DNA from: Ochrobactrum chromiisoli
GTDB taxonomy: Bacteria; Pseudomonadota; Alphaproteobacteria; Rhizobiales; Rhizobiaceae
DNA: 64,000 bases
Assembly (NCBI RefSeq): GCF_026241335.1
Contig: NZ_JAPHAV010000001.1
Location: 806,001-870,000, forward strand
Direction of reading: 5' to 3'
This document shows, piece by piece, positions 29,629 through 37,026 of this stretch (its first letter is position 1; each line of letters begins with the position of its first letter). Both the position numbers and the translations under genes were made by a program. Under the pieces are notes generated by a model. That model searched no databases and was not told the DNA's origin. It saw only the letters and a list, made by a program, of their open reading frames with translations.

Positions 29629-30606
29629 ATGAAAGCGATTGTGACGGGGGCGGCTGGCTTCATCGGCTATCATACCGCAGCGCGGCTTCTTAATGAAGGC
29701 TGGCAAGTTATTGGTATCGATAATCTCAATGATTATTATCAGGTCGATCTCAAGGAAACCCGTCTTACCAAGCTGCGTGCGCTTAGTGGCTTCCGCTTTG
29801 CGCAAGCTGATATTTCCGATGCAGAAGCTTTCAATGCTGCTATCGGAGCTGATCGTGATGTCGATGCGATCGTGCATCTCGCAGCACAGGCTGGTGTGCG
29901 TTATTCCATTGAAAACCCTGCTGCTTATGTTTCCGCCAATGTCATGGGACAGGTGACAGTATTTGAAGCAGCCCTCAAGCTCGATAAGCGTCCGCCGATT
30001 GTTTATGCCAGTTCGTCCTCGGTCTATGGCGCGAATGAAAAAATCCCATTTTCAGAAAGTGATGCTGTCGATCACCCGGTTTCGGTCTATGCAGCAACCA
30101 AGCGTTCGGGTGAGCTTCTGGCCTTTTCCTATAAGCATGTACATGGACTTGCCTCGACGGGCTTACGCTTTTTTACGGTTTATGGTCCATTTGGGCGCCC
30201 GGACATGGCGCCATGGCTGTTTACATCGGCGATCCTTAAAGGCGAACCGATCCGTGTTTTTAACAACGGCGAAATGCAGCGCGACTTCACTTTCGTCGAT
30301 GATATCGTCAGTGGTGTATTGGGCGCTGTAAAGCGGATCATCACGCAACCTGAACAAACCGCACCGGTCTATAATCTCGGCAATAACCGGCCTGTTATGC
30401 TTAGCAATTTCATTGCAGCGATTGAAAAAGCATGCGGCAGAGAAGCGATCCGCAAGTTTGAACCAATGCCTGCAGCCGACGTTCCGCGCACCTATGCAGA
30501 TATTACGCTTGCGGCGCGGGATCTTGGTTTCAACCCGCAAACCACGCTCGAGGAAGGCATTCCTCTGTTTGTCGATTGGTTTCGCGGCTATAATGGATTG
30601 CGATGA
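29629..30606 (+). CDS. NAD-dependent epimerase, UDP-glucuronate 4-epimerase type
   Basis: 325 residues from ATG 29629. Extended SDR: NAD motif TGAAGFIGYHTA, VYASSSSVYG with YAATKRSGE as the YxxxK catalytic pair, and GRPDMAPWLFTSAILKGEP near the C-terminus, as in CapI/LspL enzymes that make UDP-galacturonate. GCGGGA at 29613-29618 is spaced well for this ATG; ATG 29620 overlaps the ligase stop but is too close to that site. The product would supply GalA to a surface glycan. Overlaps dciA by 4 bp. Confidence 0.86.
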   Translation: MKAIVTGAAGFIGYHTAARLLNEGWQVIGIDNLNDYYQVDLKETRLTKLRALSGFRFAQADISDAEAFNAAIGADRDVDAIVHLAAQAGVRYSIENPAAYVSANVMGQVTVFEAALKLDKRPPIVYASSSSVYGANEKIPFSESDAVDHPVSVYAATKRSGELLAFSYKHVHGLASTGLRFFTVYGPFGRPDMAPWLFTSAILKGEPIRVFNNGEMQRDFTFVDDIVSGVLGAVKRIITQPEQTAPVYNLGNNRPVMLSNFIAAIEKACGREAIRKFEPMPAADVPRTYADITLAARDLGFNPQTTLEEGIPLFVDWFRGYNGLR

Positions 30607-31112
30607 GAGAACCGAAATCAAAACGGGGCTTTCGCCCATTGGCTGATATGACGTCTGGTCTGATGGACCCGATGTTGCAGAAGCGTGCGGGGATTAATCT
30701 TTCACTGCTGCAATCCTGGGAAGATATTGTTGGGCCTGCAATCGGTGCTTCCTCCCGGCCTTTGCGAATTCTCTGGCCGCGCCGTCTGCATGATGACGAT
30801 CCGTTTAGTCCTGCAACGCTGGTTATTGCTTGCGAAGGCTTTTCTGCGTTGCAGATCCAGCATGAGACAGGCGAAATCATCAGCCGCGTAAATGGTTTCC
30901 TTGGCTTCTCAGCCGTTGGCCGCATCAAGATCGAGCAGAAGCCGCCTGCGCTTGATTTCAGGCGCAAGCCAAGGCTGCTGGTGCCTCTGGCACCTTCGGA
31001 AGAGCGCCGTATCGACAAGGCAACAGACGGGATTGAAGACGATGCCCTGCGCGCAGCATTGGCGCGTCTAGGCAAGAATATCCTCGCCGAAAAGCGCGCT
31101 ACAAAGAAATGA
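30603..31112 (+). CDS. dciA: DciA family protein (DUF721), helicase-loading factor
   Basis: 169 residues. DUF721 domain at the N-terminus with LLQSWEDIVGPAIGASSRPLRI and LVIACEGFSALQIQHETGEIISRVNGFLG. DciA is the ancestral loader of the replicative helicase DnaB in bacteria lacking DnaC. The C-terminal half (about residues 115-169) is low in order and ends basic. ATGA overlap with the epimerase means its translation is coupled to the sugar cassette. Confidence 0.85.
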   Translation: MREPKSKRGFRPLADMTSGLMDPMLQKRAGINLSLLQSWEDIVGPAIGASSRPLRILWPRRLHDDDPFSPATLVIACEGFSALQIQHETGEIISRVNGFLGFSAVGRIKIEQKPPALDFRRKPRLLVPLAPSEERRIDKATDGIEDDALRAALARLGKNILAEKRATKK

Positions 31113-31233
31113 GCGCCCTGCCATAAAATTGATGCATGGCTGGCGCTGAATTTCATTTGATTGCAACGGGGCTGGTGATTAATCGTTGGCCACCTTAAAT
31201 TGTTCTCGAATATTAACATTGAAACAGGAATGG

Positions 31234-31896
31234 ATGATTCGTATGCCTGCAACGCTTAATCGCAGACATGTTATTTCCCTTGCGGGGGCCGCTGCCGCGG
31301 GTATTGCTTTTGCTGGCAATGCGAGCGCGCAGTCACGCAGCGCTGATGCAAGTGTTGATGCTGCCAAGGTCGCTGAAGCCGGCAAGTTGAAGGACATGGT
31401 CTATGGCAAGGCCGATGCGCCTGTTACGATTGTTGAATATGCCTCGCTGACCTGCTCACATTGCGCAGATTTTGCTATCAACACCTTTCCCAAGATCAAA
31501 GAAAAATACATTGATACGGGCAAAGTGCGTTTGATTTTCCGCGAATTCCCGTTCGATCCGCGCGCAACAGCTGCTTTTATGCTTGCTCGCTGCGCGCCTG
31601 AAGATCGTTATTTCCCGATGATCGAAGTCTTCTTCAAGCAGCAGCAACAATGGGCTGGTGCGGCTGATGGAGAAGCTGCACTGCTTCAGATCGCGAAACT
31701 TGCAGGTTTTACACAGGAGTCGTTCAAGGCTTGCTTGACGAACCAGCAACTTCTCGATGATGTGAGAGCAACCATGGAACGCGGATCGCAGGAATTTGGT
31801 GTGAATGCCACTCCAACTTTCTTCATCAACGGACAAAAATACGCTGGAGCCCTTTCGGTTGACGAGATGTCGGCAATCATTGACAAGCTGCTCTAA
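31234..31896 (+). CDS. DsbA family thiol:disulfide oxidoreductase
   Basis: 220 residues from ATG 31234. The signal peptide carries twin arginines (LNRRHVISLAGAAAAGIAFAG), so Tat export is possible. The thioredoxin-fold active site is CSHC, C74-C77, and the cis-proline loop is VNATPTFFING. This is the single-domain DsbA/27-kDa outer-membrane type often found just before smc in Rhizobiales. ATG 31243 is an alternative start. It is closed by a terminator. Confidence 0.9.
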   Translation: MIRMPATLNRRHVISLAGAAAAGIAFAGNASAQSRSADASVDAAKVAEAGKLKDMVYGKADAPVTIVEYASLTCSHCADFAINTFPKIKEKYIDTGKVRLIFREFPFDPRATAAFMLARCAPEDRYFPMIEVFFKQQQQWAGAADGEAALLQIAKLAGFTQESFKACLTNQQLLDDVRATMERGSQEFGVNATPTFFINGQKYAGALSVDEMSAIIDKLL

Positions 31897-31912
31897 GCCG
31901 CCTTTCGGCATG

Positions 31913-31942
31913 AAAAGCGGACGCTTTATTGCGTCCGCTTTT
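31913..31942 (+). terminator. Intrinsic terminator after dsbA
   Basis: 12-bp stem AAAAGCGGACGC (31913-31924) / GCGTCCGCTTTT (31931-31942), loop TTTATT, followed by more T. It separates dsbA from smc. Confidence 0.85.
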
Positions 31943-31968
31943 TGCGTTTTTAAGCGGGGAGGATGCTG

Positions 31969-34900
31969 ATGCGCTTCTCCAAGCTGCGTCTTGTCGGATT
32001 TAAATCCTTTGTCGAGCCGATGGAATTCGTCATTGAAGGCGGACTGACGGGCGTTGTCGGGCCCAATGGCTGCGGCAAATCCAATCTTGTTGAAGCGCTG
32101 CGCTGGGTGATGGGTGAAAACTCGTACAAGAATATGCGCGCTTCGGGCATGGACGACGTAATTTTTTCAGGCTCTGGCACGCGACCTGCGCGTAACACGG
32201 CGGAAGTCACCCTTTTCCTCGATAATTCCGACCGCACAGCGCCCGCAGCCTATAATGATCAGGATGAATTGCAGGTTTCACGCCGTATCGAGCGGGAGGC
32301 TGGTTCTGTTTATCGTATTAATGGCAAAGAAGCCCGCGCCAAGGATGTGCAGCTGCTCTTCGCTGATCAATCGACCGGCGCACGTTCGCCCTCTATGGTC
32401 GGCCAGGGCCGTATCGGTGAACTTATCCAAGCCAAGCCACAGGCGCGTCGCGCATTGCTGGAAGAGGCGGCGGGCATTTCCGGCCTCCATACCCGCCGTC
32501 ACGAGGCTGAGTTGCGCCTTCGTGCAGCCGAAACCAATCTTGAGCGTCTCGAAGATGTGGTTGGTGAACTTGGCAGCCAGATTGAAAGCCTGAAACGCCA
32601 GGCGCGTCAGGCCAATCGCTTCAAAGCTTTGTCTGCTGATATTCGCCGCGCAGAGGCATCGTTGCTTCATTTGCGTTGGTCGCACGCCAAAACGCAGGAA
32701 GGTGAAGCACAAAGCGCGCTTGCACAGGCAACTTCGATTGTTGGCGATATGGCGCAGGCACAGATGAACGCTGCGCGTGATCAGGCCGTTGGCGCGCATA
32801 AATTGCCCGAACTGCGTGAGGCGGAAGCCAAAGCCGCGGCTGCTGTGCAGCGACTTTCCATTGCCCGTACACAGCTCGACGAAGAAGATGCTCGTATTCG
32901 CGCCCGCCGTGCCGAGCTTATGAAGCGGCTTGAACAATTGACCGCCGATATTGCGCGCGAAGAACAATTGGTGCGCGAGAATGCTGATATACTGGCGCGT
33001 CTTGACGAGGAAGAGCAGGAGCTGACCGCCTCCAACGAGGCATCTGGTGAGCGTGATGAAGAATTGCGCGCGATCTTTGAAGAAGCAGAAATCCGCCTGC
33101 AGGACAGCGAAAACGCCTTGGCGCGGGTAACCTCGGAACGTGCGGAAGCTGCTGCCGAACGTAGCCAAATTGAGCGCGCGTTGCAGGAAACACAAAGCCG
33201 CCGTGACCGCCTGATCAGCCAGATTGATAATATTGAGCGTGATATTGCAGCGGTCGTCGAGCAGATCGGTGGATTGTTTGATCCTGCTGAAAAACGTCTT
33301 GCCGTTGAGACCGCCGTTGAAGCACTGGCGGCTTCAGAGGAGGCGGTGATTGCCGCCGAAGAATGTGTTGGCAGTGCGCGCGAACAGGAGATGACGAGCC
33401 GTCAGCCTTTGCATGAGGCGCGCACCGAGTTGAGCCGGATAGAGACCGAAGCGCAGACACTGGCGCGTATTCTCAATGCCGGTGAGACTGGCCAGTTTCC
33501 GCCCGTTGTTGAAGAATTGCAGGTTGAGAAAGGCTATGAAATAGCCCTTGGTGCGGCATTGGGTGAAGACCTTGATGCAGCAAGCGATAATGCTGCACCC
33601 GTCTATTGGGCCTATAATCCGGCACAGGAAGCCGATCCGTCTTTACCTTCCGGTTCAACGCCGCTTGATCAGATCGTAAAAGGGCCGCAGCAATTGCGCC
33701 GAAGACTGGCACAGGTTGGGGTCGTTTCCGAGAATGATGGACCGCGTTTGCAGGCATCGTTGCGCCCCGGTCAGCGGCTTGTCAGCAAGGCTGGTGCTCT
33801 TTGGCGCTGGGATGGCTATACGGCGAGCGCCGATGCGCCGACACCTGCCGCGCAACGGCTTGCACAAAAGAACCGTCTCGCTGAACTTGAGCAGGAAGCA
33901 ATTCGCGCCGCCAGTCGCTTGTCTGATGCGGAGCAAGTGTTGCAGCGTTTTGAAACGGCCGTTCGTGAAGCCGTGGAGCATGAACGTGTTGCGCGCGATG
34001 CATGGCGCGCAAACCAGCGCAAGCTTGATGATGCACGCGAAGCGCTTTCTGCGGTTGAGCGGGCTGCGGGGCAACTGGCAACCAAGCGTGCCGGTTTGGA
34101 AGATACCAAAGCCCGTCTTGAGGAAAGCCTTGAGGAAGCACAGGTTCTGGTGGTTGAGGCCGAAGATCGGCTGAATGAAATGCCGGATATTGGCGTCATC
34201 AGCGAACGGCATTCTGTTTTTGCAGCACAGGTGCAGTCGGATCGTGCGAGGCTTGCGGAAGCCCGCGCTGCTTATGAAGGTCAGCGCCGTGAGGCGGATA
34301 ATCGTTTGCGGCGTCTCTCCATGATCGGGCTTGAGCGCCGCAACTGGGCCGCGCGCGCGCAGAGTGCGCAGAGCCAAATTTCGGCCTTAAATGATCGCCG
34401 TGCGGAAACTGCGGACGAAGCGGAAGTCTTGGCTGAAGCGCCGGAAGAGATCGAAAGCCGACGCCGTGCCTTGCTTAATGAGCTTTCGGAAGCTGATGAG
34501 CGCCGCAAGCGGGCTGCGGATATTCTCATTGAAGCTGAGGCCGCCCAGGCAGAACTTGACAAGGCTGCGACCCTTGCCATCCAGCAGCTTGCAACCAGTC
34601 GCGAACAGCGTGCGCGTGCGGAAGAGCGACTGACGGCAGCCGAGGAACGCCGCAGGGATGCAGAAGCGCGTATTGCGGAGGCGCTCAACTGTGCGCCCCA
34701 TGAGGCCATCAAACAGACCGGCCTCAAGCCAGAAGATCGCATGCCCGACCCCGATCAGATCGAACGCCAGCTTGAGCGACTGCGTATCGAACGCGAACGC
34801 CTTGGTGCGGTGAACTTGCGCGCGGAAGAGGAGAGCCAAGAACTCTCCGGGCGTCTTGATGCGATTGTTTCAGAACGTGAAGATGTGATCGAAGCGATCA

Positions 34901-35427
34901 AAAAACTGCGCCAGGCGATTCAGAGCCTCAACCGAGAAGGGCGTGAGCGGCTTCTGGCGGCTTTTGATGTTGTGAATGCGCAGTTCCAGCGCCTGTTCAC
35001 CCATCTTTTTGGCGGCGGCACTGCGGAATTACAGCTCATTGAAAGTGATGATCCGCTGGATGCGGGGCTGGAAATTCTTGCACGTCCTCCCGGAAAGAAG
35101 CCACAAACGATGACGCTGCTTTCAGGTGGTGAACAGGCATTGACGGCCATGGCATTGATCTTTGCTGTCTTCCTGACCAATCCGGCTCCGATCTGCGTGC
35201 TGGACGAAGTGGACGCGCCGCTCGACGACCATAATGTCGAGCGCTACTGCAACTTGATGGACGAAATGGCGTCATCGACCGAAACACGGTTTGTCATCAT
35301 TACGCATAATCCGATCACCATGGCGCGTATGAATCGCCTCTTCGGCGTGACAATGGGCGAGCAGGGCGTGAGCCAGCTTGTTTCGGTTGATCTGCAAACC
35401 GCAGAGCAATTGCGTGAAGCAAGCTGA
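31969..35427 (+). CDS. smc: Chromosome segregation ATPase SMC
   Basis: 1152 residues from ATG 31969, with GGGGAGG 6 nt upstream. Walker A GPNGCGKSN at 31-39, long coiled coils, a central hinge region (about 480-640), then the C-terminal head with signature LSGGEQALTAMAL and Walker B PAPICVLDEVDAPLDD. The hinge is compact, with a short dimerisation core between GYEIALGAALGEDL and GQRLVSKAGALWRWDG. It organises and condenses the chromosome with ScpAB. Conserved next to dsbA in Rhizobiales. Confidence 0.95.
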   Translation: MRFSKLRLVGFKSFVEPMEFVIEGGLTGVVGPNGCGKSNLVEALRWVMGENSYKNMRASGMDDVIFSGSGTRPARNTAEVTLFLDNSDRTAPAAYNDQDELQVSRRIEREAGSVYRINGKEARAKDVQLLFADQSTGARSPSMVGQGRIGELIQAKPQARRALLEEAAGISGLHTRRHEAELRLRAAETNLERLEDVVGELGSQIESLKRQARQANRFKALSADIRRAEASLLHLRWSHAKTQEGEAQSALAQATSIVGDMAQAQMNAARDQAVGAHKLPELREAEAKAAAAVQRLSIARTQLDEEDARIRARRAELMKRLEQLTADIAREEQLVRENADILARLDEEEQELTASNEASGERDEELRAIFEEAEIRLQDSENALARVTSERAEAAAERSQIERALQETQSRRDRLISQIDNIERDIAAVVEQIGGLFDPAEKRLAVETAVEALAASEEAVIAAEECVGSAREQEMTSRQPLHEARTELSRIETEAQTLARILNAGETGQFPPVVEELQVEKGYEIALGAALGEDLDAASDNAAPVYWAYNPAQEADPSLPSGSTPLDQIVKGPQQLRRRLAQVGVVSENDGPRLQASLRPGQRLVSKAGALWRWDGYTASADAPTPAAQRLAQKNRLAELEQEAIRAASRLSDAEQVLQRFETAVREAVEHERVARDAWRANQRKLDDAREALSAVERAAGQLATKRAGLEDTKARLEESLEEAQVLVVEAEDRLNEMPDIGVISERHSVFAAQVQSDRARLAEARAAYEGQRREADNRLRRLSMIGLERRNWAARAQSAQSQISALNDRRAETADEAEVLAEAPEEIESRRRALLNELSEADERRKRAADILIEAEAAQAELDKAATLAIQQLATSREQRARAEERLTAAEERRRDAEARIAEALNCAPHEAIKQTGLKPEDRMPDPDQIERQLERLRIERERLGAVNLRAEEESQELSGRLDAIVSEREDVIEAIKKLRQAIQSLNREGRERLLAAFDVVNAQFQRLFTHLFGGGTAELQLIESDDPLDAGLEILARPPGKKPQTMTLLSGGEQALTAMALIFAVFLTNPAPICVLDEVDAPLDDHNVERYCNLMDEMASSTETRFVIITHNPITMARMNRLFGVTMGEQGVSQLVSVDLQTAEQLREAS

Positions 35428-35445
35428 TATTACGTCATTTTAAGA

Positions 35446-36372
35446 TCAGCGAGCCTTGTAGGTTACGCTGATTTTTGCACCTGTCAGCGCGTGTTGCGCA
35501 AGTGTGTCCGGTTCCAGATCGTTGAGACTGATCGGCAAAGGCTTGTCGAAATCCACATCCATCGTGAAGAAGCCGGTTGGATGGGGCATGTCCGCAACAA
35601 AGCGCAGCAGCGCTTTTCGGGAATCCGCATTGATTTGACTGTCGGGCAACATTTCAATGCCTTTGCTTGCCACATCGCGCAGACGCGCAATATCGGCTTC
35701 CGGGTCGCTTTCACCCGTTTCGGAGGGCAATGCAGCGTAATTGGCAAGAACAGGCAGAGCGATGCTCTCCCATAGTCCTTGATTATCAAGGCGCAAGCGC
35801 AGATGAGAGAGCGTTGCGGTTGGATTAACGGTGAGCGAAGCAACCGACGAATCAACCGGCAGATTGATTTGCGCAGAAACTGAAGCCTTGCCAATCTTTA
35901 AACTGCTGATTTCCGCATTCTGAATGTGCAGATAACCACTCTGTGGGTTGAAGCGGTAAGACGCCGTAAAGTCCATCGGCCACTGCTGAATTGAGGTGAT
36001 ATAATCGGAAACCTTGTTGCCGCTTTGCAGCGTCATGCGCACACCGTCCACTGCGATGCGTCCCCATTGTGGTGCGGCTTTGCTCAAGTCAGGTGCTTCT
36101 GACAGATAATCCTGCAAGCGATCAGCTTCGAGGATTGCCCTGTCGATCGTCCAGCCCATAATGCGCATCGTGTGATAAACGCTGTTCGATACAATGCAGC
36201 CATCGGGGATATCTCTGACGGCATAATCCTTGCCAGGTGTGAGAAGGCTCATACCATTGAGGAATTCTTCACACCGGTTAAGCGGTGCATTCTCGGGTGC
36301 AGGCGCCGCTTTTTGCGCAAATGCTGATGTGGATGCAAGGGAGAGCAGAACGGCAGGGAGAATGAAGCGCAT
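35446..36372 (-). CDS. Hypothetical periplasmic protein
   Basis: 308 residues with a clear signal peptide (MRFILPAVLLSLASTSAFAQ). The mature part is beta-rich and acidic, with CEEFLNGMS and DGCIVSNSVYH containing two cysteines that may form a disulfide. No family name is recognised. Convergent with smc, with an 18-bp gap. Similar unannotated proteins are expected in Brucella. Confidence 0.75.
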   Translation of the reverse strand: MRFILPAVLLSLASTSAFAQKAAPAPENAPLNRCEEFLNGMSLLTPGKDYAVRDIPDGCIVSNSVYHTMRIMGWTIDRAILEADRLQDYLSEAPDLSKAAPQWGRIAVDGVRMTLQSGNKVSDYITSIQQWPMDFTASYRFNPQSGYLHIQNAEISSLKIGKASVSAQINLPVDSSVASLTVNPTATLSHLRLRLDNQGLWESIALPVLANYAALPSETGESDPEADIARLRDVASKGIEMLPDSQINADSRKALLRFVADMPHPTGFFTMDVDFDKPLPISLNDLEPDTLAQHALTGAKISVTYKAR

Positions 36373-36457
36373 ATCACCGAATTCTAATTTGAACGAAATA
36401 AGATGCGCTGCATCATTTCCATATGGGCGCCGCTGTCAACCAGCGACCATGATGTTG

Positions 36458-36802
36458 TTATGTCTCGCTCCAAACAGCAAGTTCATTACCCGCAGGGTCG
36501 GTGAAATGAAAACGACGACCGCCCGGAAATGCAAAAATCGGCTTCACAACTGTGCCACCAGCTTCTGTCACAGCCTTCAAAGTTTCTTCGAGTTGCGCTG
36601 AATAAAGGACAGGCAGGGGTTTGGGGGTTGCTTCCGGGTCGGCATCAAAACCACCATCCAATCCCTCCGCAAAAGCAGAATAGGTCGGGCCATAATCAAC
36701 AAAGGACCAACCAAAAGCACGCGCATAAAAACTCTTTGCACTATCCAGTGATCCCTTGGCCGCAGGCATTTCAAGATAATCAAGTTTACCGGTGATACGC
36801 AT
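36458..36802 (-). CDS. VOC/glyoxalase superfamily protein
   Basis: 114 residues from ATG 36802 with TGGAG 8 nt upstream. One vicinal-oxygen-chelate unit: GKLDYLEMPAAKGSLDSAKSF at the start, DGGFDADPEATP and a C-terminal GGRRFHFTDPAGNELAVWSE. This resembles the CFP-30B-like VOC proteins; the substrate is unknown. A TTG at 36814 would add four residues. Confidence 0.85.
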   Translation of the reverse strand: MRITGKLDYLEMPAAKGSLDSAKSFYARAFGWSFVDYGPTYSAFAEGLDGGFDADPEATPKPLPVLYSAQLEETLKAVTEAGGTVVKPIFAFPGGRRFHFTDPAGNELAVWSET

Positions 36803-37026
36803 AGTCAACTCCAAATGTTCTATTTTTGTTCTTATTTCTGATCTAATCCGCCATCAGAGTCAAGCTGATGAGCTGGCTTTATCGTTGTCTAATCGATTCT
36901 ATTACGATGCTTTGTCTTTTTTGATTGGCAGACAACGACTTGATCGCATAAGCACGAAGGTAATTTCTGCAGTTCTGTGGAAAAACACAGACATTGCGGA
37001 CCGTTACCTGCGCAAGGGAGGCCAGC

